A stretch of DNA of 64,000 nt from Linanthus parryae (Eukaryota; Streptophyta; Magnoliopsida; Ericales; Polemoniaceae), in assembly GCA_023055425.1 (NCBI GenBank), contig JALGPY010000005.1:76487495-76551494 (forward strand), in the 5' to 3' direction. This document shows positions 10,231-21,511 of the stretch, one piece after another; position 1 is the first letter of the stretch, and each line of letters begins with the position of its first letter. Under the pieces are notes generated by a model. That model saw only the letters and a list, made by a program, of their open reading frames with translations, searched no databases and was not told the DNA's origin. Position numbers and translations under genes: made by a program.

Positions 10231-10860
10231 TGTGCACAAGAGAATCCGGCGGGGAGCACTCTGTGTACACCGTGAGTAGGTGATAGGAAATGGCACAGGA
10301 AGAGTTGGGTTGTGCGTAGGGAGAGAGTAAGGAAGTAGTAATGTCTGAGAGAGAGACAGGGGTTTGGCAGAGCTTCCGCGTATGTATGGTGCGTCCTCCT
10401 TTGTATGTAAAGGTTAACGTCCTATATATAACGGAGAATGTGACCGTTGTAGTGTGGTTAATGCGCCCATCAATGGCGGCTTAATTAGCTTAACCACAAC
10501 GGCACGTTCGTCCGCGTATATAGGGACCGTTACAGCACGTTGTGCGCGAATACCGGAACCGTTATGGGGTTGACCGGGTTTGACCGGATTGACCAGGTTT
10601 ATGGAGCTCGTGCCATAAATCTCTCAAAAGCAGTTACTAAAGGTCGCGCGCGGGCTTGGCTCGCACGCGACAGGACTTACTCTAGCCCCCAAACAACTAA
10701 GTCCCTACAAGTCCCGTGCAGTGGTATGAGAGGGCCGTGTCTCGCAACCCCCACATGGATCAGCGCGGCTGGTGATCCAGTGTGTGTGGAGCACAATATG
10801 GTGTGCTAAATGATTGCCACGAGGCCAAGATCTGTCAGCTCAGAAAGCACTATCTACAGC
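10231..10860 (-). repeat. Tat1 5' LTR
   Basis: The 630-bp LTR begins TG and ends CA on both strands and aligns along its length with the Tat2 3' LTR (42512-43127). A TATA box for the sense direction lies at 10422-10430 (minus strand TATATATAGG). A plus-strand TATATAGGG lies near 10518. CCGTTGT...GGTTAA and TTAACCACAACGG (10443-10502) form an imperfect inverted repeat around the promoter. Position 10861 onwards is chromovirus sequence; GCAGG (10861-10865) is the predicted target-site duplication. Confidence 0.88.
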
Positions 10861-13800
10861 AGGTAATCTCAACCCCCGTTCTCTTAAGCTGACAGGGACT
10901 ATTGGTGACGTTTCTGTGCAGGTCCTTATTGACGGAGGAAGTAGACATAATTTTATTCATCCTAATATGGCTGAGCACTTATCATTATTGTTACATCCCA
11001 TTCCTCCGTTTCGTGTCTATGTCGGCAACGGCGAGTCTCTGCGTTTCATGTATTATTGCCCGATGACGCCCTTGGCCATCCAGGGTACGGTCTTTGAGGT
11101 GGATTTGTATGTGTTGTCCGTCCATAGTATTGACGTTGTACCGGGAGTTCACTGGTTACAGACCTTGGGGGAAATTTCACACAACTACAGAAAGCTTACC
11201 ATGCGTTTCATGTTGCAAGGGAAACCATTAGTTTTCGCAGGGGTTGAACATGGTCCACGTCCCATCTCCTACAATTCTTTGACAGCACATCCCTTTTCGC
11301 CAACTGAGGTGGAGTTTTATGAGATTATGCAGTGCCCTACAGCCCGATTCTACAGCCGATCACGACTCATTCCCTCCAGAAATTCCGGAATCTATCCTAC
11401 AGTTTTTGACTCAGCATCAGGAAGTATTCTCCGTTCCGACTGGATTACCACCATCCCGCCAGTGGGATCATCGTATTCATTTGCATCCAGGATCCAAACC
11501 TGTTAACGTTAGGTCGTATCGATATCCTTACTTTCAGAAGTCGGAAATTGAGTGTCAGGAGCATGAGATGTTACAGCAGGGGGTTATTCAGCCGAGTAGT
11601 AGTGCCTTTTCCTCCCTTGTCTTGTTGGTGCGCAACAAGGATGGCACTTATCGTTTTTGCGTAGACTACCGTGCTCTGAACGCGGTCACCGTTCCGGATC
11701 ACTTTTCGATTCCAACTACAGATGAGTTGTTTGATGAACTTGGGGCAGCCCGCTACTTTACTAAGCTTGATCTTCGCTCTGGATATCATCAGATCCGCAT
11801 GCACACCAAGTATATTTCGAAGACAGCTTTTCGCACCCATGATGGTCACTATGAGTTTCTTGTCATGCCTTTCGCCTTGACCAACGCTCCATCCACTTTC
11901 CAGGCTGCTATGAATCAGATTTTTCGACCCTTGCTGCGGAATTTTGTCATCGTATTCGTTGACGACATCCTGGTTTACAGCACGACTCTTGAGCTACACG
12001 CCCAGCATCTCCATCAGGTTTTACGTCTTTTTCGGATCACTGTTTTTATCTTAAAATGTCGAAATGTTCTTTTAGCAGGACCGGTGTCGAGTATTTGGGT
12101 CATGTGATTACTGTGGGTCAGGTGCAGGCTGATTCTCAGAAGATACACGCCATGGTGGCATGGCCCACTCCCTCTACCATAAAACAGTTACGCGGTTTTC
12201 TGGGGTTGACAGGATATTATCGGCGGTTTATCCGTGACTACGCCACGATTGCAGCAGCATTGCCTGACTTGCTCCGGAAGGACGTTTTTCAGTGGTCCTC
12301 TGAGGCCGAGCAGAGCTTCACGGCATTGAAGCAGGCCATGAAATCGACCCTTGTGCTTCGGTCGCCCGACTTTACGTTGATATTCATTCTAGAGACTGAT
12401 GCGTCTGAAAAGGGTGTGGGGGCCGTGCTTCTTTAGGACGGACACCCGATTGCTTTTCTCAGTAAAAAGATCGGTCCAAAACTTCGTGCTGCTTCCACCT
12501 ATCATAAGAAGTTGTATGCAGTTGTTGAGGCTGTTCAGGAGTGGCGTCAGTATTTGTTGGGTCGTGAGTTCGTCATTCGCAGAGATCAGAGCAGTTTGAA
12601 GGAGCTCTTATCCCTGGTTATTCAGACGTCGGATCAACAATTTTATATTCGCATGTTGATGGGCTTTCAGTTTCGCATTGAGTACAAACCTGGTGCAACT
12701 AACCGTGTGGCTGATGCGTTGTCTCGCCGTGATTCCAAAGACGATTCTCCGACTTTAGTGCTCTCGGTTTTGGAGCCCCATCCTTCGATTATGGAGACTA
12801 TTCGGCATGAGACTCAAACGTTAGGCGAATTACATGACCTTTTGACAGTGGTGCAGTCTAACGGCTGTCCACCTCATTTCAATCTTGTTAACCGGATTTT
12901 GTATTATCAGACTCGTATCTGTGTTAGTCGTGAGTCCTCTGTCCGACCCCTGCTTCTTCAGGAGTTCCACTGTTCTCTGTCTGCTAGTCACCCAGGGGTT
13001 GATCGTACCTATCGTCGTCTTACTGCGGTTTTCTATTGGCCAGGTACGCGTGCCGAGGTTCGCCTGTTTGTGTCTGCTTGTGTGGTTTGTCAAACTACGA
13101 AGTACTCTACTCAGAAACCGGGGGGTCTTCTCCAACCTCTTCCTATTCCAGAGCGCGTGTGGTCGGAGGCCACGATGGATTTTATAACGGGTCTTCCTAG
13201 TTCTCAGAGGTCTACAGATATTATGGTTGTGGTTGATCGTCTCACGAAGTATGTCCACTTTCGCCCATTGCCCTCTTATTTTGATGCACCTCGAGTTGCC
13301 CAACTGTTTGTGGAGGTCGCCGTCAAGTTACATGGGTTCCCTGAGACGCTTGTATCGGATCGTGATCCCGTCTTTATGAGCTCCTTTTGAAAGGAGTTGC
13401 TCAAGTTGAGTGGCACTCAACTCAAGTTCAGCATCGCTTACCACCCGCAGACTGATGGCCAATCAGAGGTAATGAATAGGGGTTTGGAGCAGTATCTTCG
13501 GGCGTTCACGTCGGAGCAGCCTCGGAGCTGGGTTTCTTTTCTTCCATGGGCAGAACTGGCCATGAACTTCTGTCACCACGAGGGTATTCGCATGTAACCC
13601 TTTCGAGCTTTGTATGGGCGTGATCCTCCCTCACTTTTTCCTACGTTACCAGTGGCCGGTCAGTCTTCATCATTCGAGGAGTTGGTACTTGAACGGCATG
13701 AGTTGTTAACAGATTTGAAGGGCCATCTGACGAAGTTGCAGCAACGGATGCGCACTCAGGCCAATAATAATCAGCGTGATGTTTCATATCAGGTGGGCAA

Positions 13801-14375
13801 TTTGGTTCTTCTTCGCCTTCGACCCTATCGCCAGCTTTCGTTAGTGCGCTCTTTATCGGCCAAGTTGGCCCGCCGCTTTTATGGCCTTTTTTACAGTCCG
13901 GGAGCGTATTGGTCAGGTAGCTTATCGTCTTCGCCTTCCTGATAACTGTCGTATTCATGATGTTTTCCATGTTTCGTTGCTTCGGCCTTATGTCTCCACG
14001 GGTTCGGCCATGCCGGTTGCTACGTTGCCGGATCAGTTCTTCAAGGTTCAGCTGGTTGCGTCGCCCGTTTCGGCCTCCCAAGAGCCGACGGTATTCGTTG
14101 ATGGCGTTCCACAACAGCAGTGGTTGGTGTCTTGGTGTGATGGCGCTCCGCCTTCGTGGGAACCGGTTGATGCGATTCGTGCCTCTTTTCCTGAGATACA
14201 GCTTGAGGACAAGCTGGTTTCCGATACTGGGGGAGTTGATACGGTAGTTCAGGCTCCTATAGACGAGGACAGAGCTAGTGAGAATGATTCTACTACTCGA
14301 GAAGTTCCGGTTACTACGGGACCCAAGCGTAGTGTTGGTCCGCCGTTATACCTTAAAGATTATGTTAAACGTTAA
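10861..14375 (+). pseudogene. pol: Chromovirus copy 1 pol: protease, RT, RNase H, integrase, chromodomain
   Basis: Reading across broken frames: protease with LIDGGSRHNFIHP (10922-10965); RT from about 11480, with YRFCVDYRALN and FVDDILVYS (about 11955); RNase H from about 12385 (ETDASEKGVG, interrupted by TAG at 12434-12436) to RVADALSRR; integrase zinc finger (HPGVDRTYRRL, CVVCQTTK); DDE core with TMDFITGLP, VSDRDPVF and HPQTDGQSEVMNR. A chromodomain lies at about 14110-14215 (QQWLVSWCDGAPPSWEPV). At least one stop (13388-13390) and several frameshifts (near 11450, 12090, 13600 and 13890) break it. The chromodomain would direct integration to heterochromatin in an intact element. Confidence 0.9.
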
Positions 14376-14430
14376 GTTATTTTTTTGTTTATTATGCTAC
14401 ATTTAGTATTATGAATTTTGGTAGGTAGCG

Positions 14431-14651
14431 TGTTGAATTTTAAGTTTCGTCCGGGGTTTTTATACGGTTCTTTACTCGGACTAGGATTAGGTCGAACCGT
14501 CACGGTTAGAGGTATAAAAGGGTGTAATTTTCTTAAAAAATATAATGAGAAAATTATTCTACCCTAATCTTTTCTTCTCTCTTCGCTGTCTTCTCTCTCC
14601 CGTCCCCCTTCTTCTCTTCGTCACTGGAACATCGATACCCCAGGGGTATCA
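14431..14651 (+). repeat. Chromovirus middle LTR
   Basis: 221 bp, TGTTGAATTT to GGGGTATCA, with TATAAAAGGG near 14512 as promoter and a C/T-rich tail. It ends with the palindrome ATACCCCAGGGGTAT. The right boundary is firm because the sequence after CA diverges from the copy at 19443; the left boundary is the likeliest TG. It is both the 3' LTR of copy 1 and the 5' LTR of copy 2. Confidence 0.75.
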
Positions 14652-14654
14652 ACG

Positions 14655-14672
14655 TGGTGCTTTCATCTAGCC
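14655..14672 (+). other. Chromovirus copy 2 putative primer binding site
   Basis: TGGTGCTTTCATC begins three bases after the LTR end, the usual place, and starts with the TGG complementary to a tRNA CCA end. I could not assign the tRNA. Confidence 0.4.
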
Positions 14673-14706
14673 TGTCGGACGGTTGATTGCGCGGCCGCAC
14701 AGCGAG

Positions 14707-15720
14707 CTCACTTTGCCGCCAATCATGGTGGAAGCCACGCACCCTTCACCATCGGCCAAAACCCCTCTCACGCTGGAAGACACGTTTCTGGCCTTCAACA
14801 CTCTGCAGCAGGACATGACCGCCAAAAACAGACCACCTACACGAGGAAACCACAAAGATTGGACGGCGGCTGGACTCTGAGTTCGCCAAGGTCAATGATT
14901 CGATTCGCTATTTGACGAATCGCATCTCAGGCCTCTGATCGCCCCTGGTCAGCCTACAACCCGATTCAACGGCACTGACCCGGTCGGGTGGATTTTTCGG
15001 ATAGAGAAATATTTCGACTATCACCATAGAGCTGAGAATGATCGAATCCTGATTGTTGCTATGCTAATTGATAATCCAGCTCCGGAGTAGTTCAGGTACT
15101 ACCAATCTAATAACCCGAACGCAACTTGGATGGAATTTTTAACTGCAATTAAACAACGATTTGATCCGGGACATTATGAAGATCATCTGGGTTTGCTGTC
15201 GAAATTGCAACAATCCACGACTGTCATGGCCTATCAGACAGAGTTTGAGACAATTCTGAACAAGATTTCGGGTGTTGACGACACAGTTCTCATGTCCCTG
15301 TGTCGGGCAGGTTTGAAGCAGCTGGTTAAACGCGATTTGGGGTTGCGTAATCCACGTGCTTCGGCAGAAGCTTTCGTGTTAGCTCGGGAATTATCATTGG
15401 GTCAAGAGGAATTGTTGCAGTCTTACATGCCAAAGCATTCTTGGACGCCGTCGTATTTGAGAACTGCCGGTTCTACCCCATCGACCACTTTACCGTCTGC
15501 CACCAATCCAACGGCCACAGCATCATCCTCTAATTTTCCAGTCCGTCGCCTCACTCGAGAGGAGAAAGTCGAACGTCAACGTTAGGGCATATGTTATAAT
15601 TGCGACGAGAAGGATTCGCGAAACCATAAGTGCACTCCAAAGTTTCTATTGCTATGTGTTGATGAGGATGACGAGGGTGAAACACCTTTGCCCGCTGAAG
15701 AGGACGATCCAGAGGTTATT
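14707..15720 (+). pseudogene. gag: Chromovirus copy 2 gag
   Basis: The likely start is ATG 14725 (MVEATHPSPSAKT), shortly after the primer binding site. A frame break near 14880 and a stop near 15088-15090 precede a clean segment at 15130-15585 with the gag core (FLTAIKQRFDPGHYEDHLGLL, VYQTEFE-like AYQTEFETILNKISG). A TAG at 15583-15585 interrupts the frame just before the zinc knuckle (CYNCDEKDSRNHKCTPKFLLL), where one Gly/His position is degenerate. The knuckle form is typical of Reina-type chromoviruses. It would package element RNA in an intact copy. Confidence 0.82.
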
Positions 15721-18700
15721 ACTGATAAACTGTCTCATCTTCACACCTCGGCAGGTAATCCCAACCCTCGTTCTCTTAAGCTGACAGGGACTATTGGTGA
15801 CGTTTGTGTGCAGGTCCTTACTGACGGAGGAAGTACACATAACTTATTCATCCTAATATTGCTGAGCACATATCATTATTGTTGCATCCCGTTCCTCCCT
15901 TTCGTGTCTATGTCGGAAACGGCGAGTCTCTGCGTTGCACGTATTATTGCCCGAAGACGCCCTTGGCCATCTAGGGTACGGTCTTTGAGGTGGATTTGTA
16001 TGTGTTGGCCGTCCATAGTATTGGCTCCGTACTGGGAGTTCATTGGTTAAAGATCTTGGGGGGAATTTCACACGACTATAGCACGCTTACCATGCGTTTC
16101 ATGCGGCAAGGGAAACCATTAGTTTTCGCAGGGGTTGATCATGGTCCACGTCCCATCTCCTACAATTCTTTGACAGCACATCCTTTTTCACCGACTGAGG
16201 TGGAGTTTTACGAGATTATGGCAGTGCCCCTATAGCTCGAGTCTACAGCCGATAACGACTTATTCCCTCCAGACATTCAGGAATCTATCTTCCAGGTTTT
16301 GACTCAGCATCAGGCAGTATTTTCCGTACCGTCTGGTTACCACCATCCCGTCAGTGGGATCATCGTATTCATTTGCATTCAGGATCCAACCCTGTTAACG
16401 TCAGACCGTATCGATATCCTTACTTTCACAAGTCGGAAATTGAGCGCAAGTGCACGAGATGTTACAGCAGGGGGTTATTTAGCCGAGTAGTAGTGCGTTT
16501 TCCTCCCCTGTCTTGTTGGTGCGCAACAAGGATGGCACTTATCGTTTTTGCGTTGACTACCATGCTCTTTACGCGGTCACCGTTCCGGATCACTTTCCGA
16601 TTCCGACTACAGATGAGTTGTTTGATGAACTTGGGGAAGCCCGCTACTTTACTAAGCTTGATCTTCGCTCTGGGTATCATCAGATCCGCATGCAAACTGA
16701 GGATATTTCGAAGACAGCTTTTCGCACCCATGATGGTCACTATGAGTTTCTTATCATGCCTTTCGGCCTGACCAACACTCCGTCCACTTTCCCTTGCTGC
16801 GTTCTTTTGTCATCGTATTCTTTGACGACATCCTTGTTTACAGCACGACTCTTCAGCTATACTCCCAACAACTCCATAAGGTCTTACGTCTTTTGTCTGA
16901 TCACTGCTTTTATGTTAAAATGTCGAAATGTTCTTTTAGCAGGACCAGTTCCGAGTATTTGGGTCATGTGATTACTGAGGGTCAGGTGCAGGCTGATTCT
17001 CAGAAGATACACGCCATGGTGGCATGGCCCACTCCCTCTACCATAAAACAGTTACGCGGTTTTCTGGGGTTGACAGGATATTATCGGCGGTTTATCCTTG
17101 ACTACGCCATGATTGCGGCACCATTGGCTGACTTGCTCCGGAAGGACGCTTTTCAGTGGTCCTCTGAGGCCGAGTAGAGATTCACGGGATTGAAGCAGGA
17201 CATGACATTGGCCCCTGTGCTTTGGTTGCCCGACTTTACGTTGACATTCATTCTAGAGACTGATGCGTCTGACAAAGGTTTGGGGGGGGCGTGCTTCTTG
17301 TGGACGAACACCCGATTGCATTTTTTAGTAAAAAGATCGGTCCAAACCTTCGTGCTGCTTCCACCTATCATAAGGAGTTGTACGCAGTTGTCGAGGCTGT
17401 TCAGAAGGGGCGTCACTATTTTTTGGGTCGTCAGTTTGTCATTCGAAGTGATCAACGCAGCTTGAAGGAGCTCTTATCCCAGGTTATTCAGACGCTGGAT
17501 CAACAATTTTGTATTTGCAAGTTGATGGGCTTTCAGTTTCGCATTGAGTACAAACTTGGTGCCACTAACTGTGTGGCCGATGTCTTGTCTCGCCGTGATT
17601 CCGAGGATGATTCTCCGACTTTATTGCTCTCGTTTTTGCAGCCCCTTCCTTCGATTATGTAGACTATTCGGCATGAGACTCAAACATTAGCCGACTTACA
17701 GGCCATTTGGACAGCGGTGTATTCTGACGCCCGTCCACCTCATTTCAGTCTGGTTGACGGTATTTTGTATCATCGGACTCGTATATGTGTTAGTCGTGAG
17801 TCCTCTATCCGCCCCCTGCTTCTGCAGGAGTGCCACTGTTCTCTGTCTGCTGGTCACCTAGGGGTTGATCGTTCCTATCGTCGTCTTGCTGCGATTTTCT
17901 ACTGGCTAGGTATGCGTGCCGAGGTTCGTCACTTTGTGTCTGCTTGTGTGGTTTGTCAAACTACGAAGTACTCTACTCAGAAATCGAGGGGTCTTCTCCA
18001 ACCTCTTCCTATTCCAGAGCGCGTGTGGTCGGAGGCCACGAGGGATTTTATCACGTGTCTTCCTACTTCTCAGGGGTCTACAGCTATTATGGTTGTGGTT
18101 GATCATCTCACGAAGTATGTCCACTTTGGCCCATTGCCCTCTGATTTTGATGCACCTCGAGTTGCCCAACTATTTGTGGAGGTCGTCGTCAAGTTACATG
18201 GGTTCCCTGAGACGCTTGTATCGGATCGTGATCCCGTCTTTATGAGCTCCTTTTGGAAGGAGTTGCTCAAGTTGAGTGGCACTCATCTCAATTTCAGCGC
18301 CGCTTATCACCCACAGACAGATGGCCAATCAGAGGTGATGAATAGGGGTTTGGAGCAGTATCTTCGGGCGTTCACGTCGGAGCAGCCTCGGCGCTGGGTT
18401 TCTTTTCTTCCATGGGCAGAACTGGCCATGAGCTGCTGTCACCACGAGGGTATTCACATGTCACCCTTTCGAGCTTTGTATGGGCGTGATCCTCCTCACT
18501 TTTTCCTACGTTACCAGTGGCCGGTTAGTCTCCATTAGTCGAGGAGTTGGTACTTGAACGACATGAGTTGTTAACAGATTTGAAGGGCCATCTGACAAAG
18601 ATGCAGCAACGGATGCGCACTCAGGCCAATAAGAATCTGCGTGATGTTTTGTTTCAGGTCGGCGATTCGGTTCTTCTTCTCCTTCGACCCTATCGCCAGC

Positions 18701-19169
18701 GTTCCTTAGCGCGCCCTTTATCGGCCGCTTTTATGGCCCTTTTACGGTCCGGGAGCGTATTGATCAGGTAGCTTATCGGCTTCTCCTTCCTGATAATTGT
18801 CGTATTCATGATGTTTTCCATGTTTCGTTGCTTCGGCCTTATGTTTCCACGGGGTCGCCCGTTTCGGCCTCACAAGAGCGGACGGTATTCGTTGATGGCG
18901 TTCCACAAAAGCAGTGGGTGGTGTCTTGGTCTGATGGCGCTCCGCCTTCGAGGGAACCGGTTGATGTGATTCGTGCCTCTTTTCCTGAGCTGCAGCTTGA
19001 GGACAAGCTGGTTTCCGAGACCGGGGAAGTTGATACGGTAGTACAGGCTCCTATAGACGAGGACAACGCTAGTGAGGATGATTCTACTACTCCAGAAGTT
19101 CTGGTTACTACGCGACCCAAGCGTAATGTTGGTCCGCCGTTATACCTTAAAGATTATGTTAAACGTTAA
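15721..19169 (+). pseudogene. pol: Chromovirus copy 2 pol with chromodomain
   Basis: It is a diverged duplicate of copy 1 in the same order: protease (LTDGGSTHN near 15830), RT (16513-17177, [11 protein letters not shown]; a short deletion removes the stretch before FDDILVYS), RNase H (from about 17245; TAG at 17175-17177), integrase (zinc finger near 17860; core TRDFITCLP, VSDRDPVF, HPQTDGQSEV) in an open stretch 17717-18538, then the tail and chromodomain (18905-19010, VVSWSDGAPPSREPV). A small deletion relative to copy 1 near 18855 removes about 40 bases before the chromodomain. Stops at 17658-17660 and elsewhere show it is dead. Confidence 0.88.
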
Positions 19170-19221
19170 TTTATTTTTTTTATTATGCTACATTTAGTAT
19201 TATGAATTTTGGCAGGTAGCG

Positions 19222-19442
19222 TGTTGAATTTTCAGTTTCGTCCGGGATTTCTGTACGGTTCTTTACTCGGACTAGGATTAGGTCGAACCGTCAGGATTAG
19301 AGATATAAAAGGGTGTAATTTTCTTAAAAAAATTAATGAGAAAATTATTCTATCCTAATCTTTTCTTTTCTCTTCTCTGTCTTCTCTCTCCCGTCCCCCT
19401 TCTTCTCTTCGTCACTGGAACATCGATACCCCAGGGGTATCA
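19222..19442 (+). repeat. Chromovirus right-hand 3' LTR
   Basis: It aligns base for base with 14431-14651, with a few substitutions and the same TATAAAAGGG and terminal palindrome. Host-like DNA begins at 19443 (GTAATCCC); GTAAT would be the right target-site duplicate, but its partner is outside the window. Confidence 0.82.
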
Positions 19443-21511
19443 GTAATCCCTGCTTTTCTGGCCCTGATTGCTCTCAGTTCAATCCAGAGTGATCTGTGAA
19501 TGCAGATGGGTGCCCCTCTCCCTCCCTCTCTCAAACATTACAATGATTACTGGATTTACTTCTGAAAGACATAGGATCATACATAGTAATTGTATTTTTC
19601 TGCATCATTATCTAGTCAATCTATTGTCTTGTTCATATTTTTAGAACAGATAATGATGAATATCTCAATAGCTCATTTACTTTGTAGATGAAGTTGACAC
19701 GACTGCGGATAGGATTTGGGTAAGTCTTCATCTACTACAGCTTGTAGATGACTAGATGTATTGAAGTAGCCTCTTCTACATGAGATCTGACGAATCCATT
19801 CTCTCTTTCAGGGACAACTCTTGTATGTCGAATTCTGTTGCAAAAATTAATGAAACAGGGCAGTTTAATTAATGAAACAGAAATAGAAAACTTATCGATA
19901 ACAGATGTCAAGGCACGAAACCGAATCCATTGACTTCAGAACGATAACGCCCCCACTAGGATAAAATATACATCCAGCGGAAGTATGGGTGATGTGGTAC
20001 CACAAGACAATGTGATTAATTAATCATGTTAATACATTGAATTAACATGATCAACCAAACCCATTGTCTTGCACAATAATTCAACATCGGTGGCAATGCA
20101 TATTTTCTCACCAACTAAGGACTTCCCCCTTGGTCCAAATGATGAGGCGACCGTCCTCCAAGATTCACCGACATATTTATTTACTTGTTCTTGGTGCAAA
20201 TAAATATTGACATGCACTCACGGAGCTCGAGATATGAACTTGTCCATGACTATGACTCAGTTTCAGATTTCAGAGAAGAAGAGGATGATTTTTTTTGTGT
20301 CACTTTTTGAGTGATAAGAAAGTTAATTTACAGATTGAAAATACGTCAAAATTGGAAAGAAAATGTTGTTTTTTTACTAGTCACTTCTCCAGTGATAAGA
20401 AAGTTAATTTATGCAATAATGGAGGAACTAATTTGAACTAAAGGAGTGGTCAAAGCCTTAATTTACGACATGAAAACTTTCGGTAAAAAATTAAACAACT
20501 TCAGAATATAGCCTTATATATCGCATAAATTTAGTAAGAGTTTCAAACAAGCTATGAAGAGAAAATATAAAACAAATCCAAAACAAGTTTCTGAAACATT
20601 TTTAACATATTCCATTCAATTAATGCTTGTTTCTTTCTTGTACTTCTCCCACTTCTGCTCAAGTTTCTTCAAATTTTCCTATATACCTCATGGCATGTAC
20701 AGTTGTTTCCTTTTCTGCAAAAAAAGATTAATATCACCTCTTCTTCCTTGGATTCTTCGTGGCTGCTATCTCTTGATCAAAAAACCCACAAAAGTACCAA
20801 AAAGAATTCAATTTTTTTTTTTTTTTGCTTAGCTTGACCAGAATGTGTAACTACAACAGATCCTACAAGTCACTTGGAGATGTCAAATTTCCTCAATCAT
20901 GAGAGAGTTGAAGAAGTGTTAGGGTAATGGGTGAGACGGTTTCCCTCACCAAAATGTTAAGAGTGATATTACTGGTTGATCTCCCAACAAGAAGTTGATG
21001 GCTAGTGAAGATAGTTGTAACAAGATAGTAGTAGTACTAGAGTGGATGAAAGAATGTTTAATTACTTCTTAGTTCATGAAAACCATAGTACGTCTTGTGC
21101 TATTTATAGCACTCCATAGTTGGCGAAAGAAACCACCAAGTAATTCAAGATTTTTTCTACAACTGTTATCTACTCCAACCTTCTAGAATATTCTACAATA
21201 AGTCTCCTAACTTTCTAGGAGTTACATAAATCATTCTAGAAAATTCCCCATATCCTAACATATTCTACAATAAGTAGGCTCTGGGGCTCATGAACCAAGC
21301 TACACGTCGTTCAGGCTTGGCTTATTTAACGAACCTAAATCTAGGTTCTAGTCCAGCCCTACACATGGTTTATGATGGTTCTGTTGCGACTTTAAGAGGT
21401 TATTGATCGTGTTGGAATTCACCACCAATTTGGTGTTAACAAAACTTTGTTACTCGTAGCATTTGCATTATTCACCACTATCATCAATGTACACCTCTTT
21501 CTGGACATTAC
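19443..21511. other. Non-element DNA upstream of the TAR-like pseudogene
   Basis: AT-rich single-copy-looking sequence with no convincing coding region. It contains a fold-back at 20003-20071 and a 21-bp direct repeat (20310-20330 and 20391-20411, starting AGTGATAAG) 81 bp apart. A T-rich tract ending GCTTAG near 20833 followed by an open stretch to a GT near 20926 could be an exon, but it shows no recognisable homology. It may hold the missing N-terminal exons or promoter of the TAR-like gene. Confidence 0.5.
20003..20071. repeat. 69-bp fold-back (imperfect hairpin)
   Basis: The outer arms CAAGACAATG / CATTGTCTTG (10 bp) and inner arms ATCATGTTAAT / ATTAACATGAT (11 bp) are both perfect, around a 7-base loop. 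The 10-base middle segment pairs partly; most of its mismatches are A-C, as if G-to-A changes had eroded a once better stem. It could be a small MITE or a small-RNA hairpin remnant. Confidence 0.6.

Larger units (their letters stand above)
1..10860 (-). mobile_element. Tat1: Ty3/gypsy Tat-lineage retrotransposon, 3' end outside window
   Basis: Read on the minus strand the order is 5' LTR (10231-10860), primer binding site, gag (10190-8529), protease (8502-7600), RT-RNaseH-second RNaseH-integrase (7587-3861), palindromes, a tandem array, and an oppositely oriented gene (1-1728, plus strand). The second, archaeal-type RNase H after the ordinary one (LHFDGSSTRKGGG, TNNEAEYEAL) is the hallmark of the Tat lineage. 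The element sits inside a chromovirus: the base after its LTR is chromovirus sequence that aligns with copy 2 around 15752. The matching left flank and 3' LTR lie beyond position 1, so the duplication cannot be checked here. Stops and frameshifts in gag and pol make this copy inactive. Confidence 0.93.
10861..19442 (+). mobile_element. Reina-like chromovirus in LTR-internal-LTR-internal-LTR form
   Basis: Two head-to-tail internal regions (10861-14430, truncated by Tat1, and 14652-19221) are separated by one LTR (14431-14651) and followed by another (19222-19442). The two visible LTRs are both 221 bp and differ by few bases. Gag has a chromovirus CYNCDEK...HKCTPKF knuckle, and pol ends in a chromodomain. 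The left LTR, gag of copy 1 and the left half of the interrupted copy lie outside the window. Both copies are rich in stops and frameshifts, so the tandem is old. Confidence 0.88.

Noticed and set aside
20554..20832. 92-codon plus-strand open frame upstream of the TAR-like gene
   Set aside because: AT-rich, Phe/Lys-rich translation without domain or codon pattern of a gene.
20834..20925. Possible exon after a T-rich tract ending GCTTAG
   Set aside because: Splice-like signals exist but the translation does not match TAR/alliinase proteins convincingly; mentioned only in the region description.
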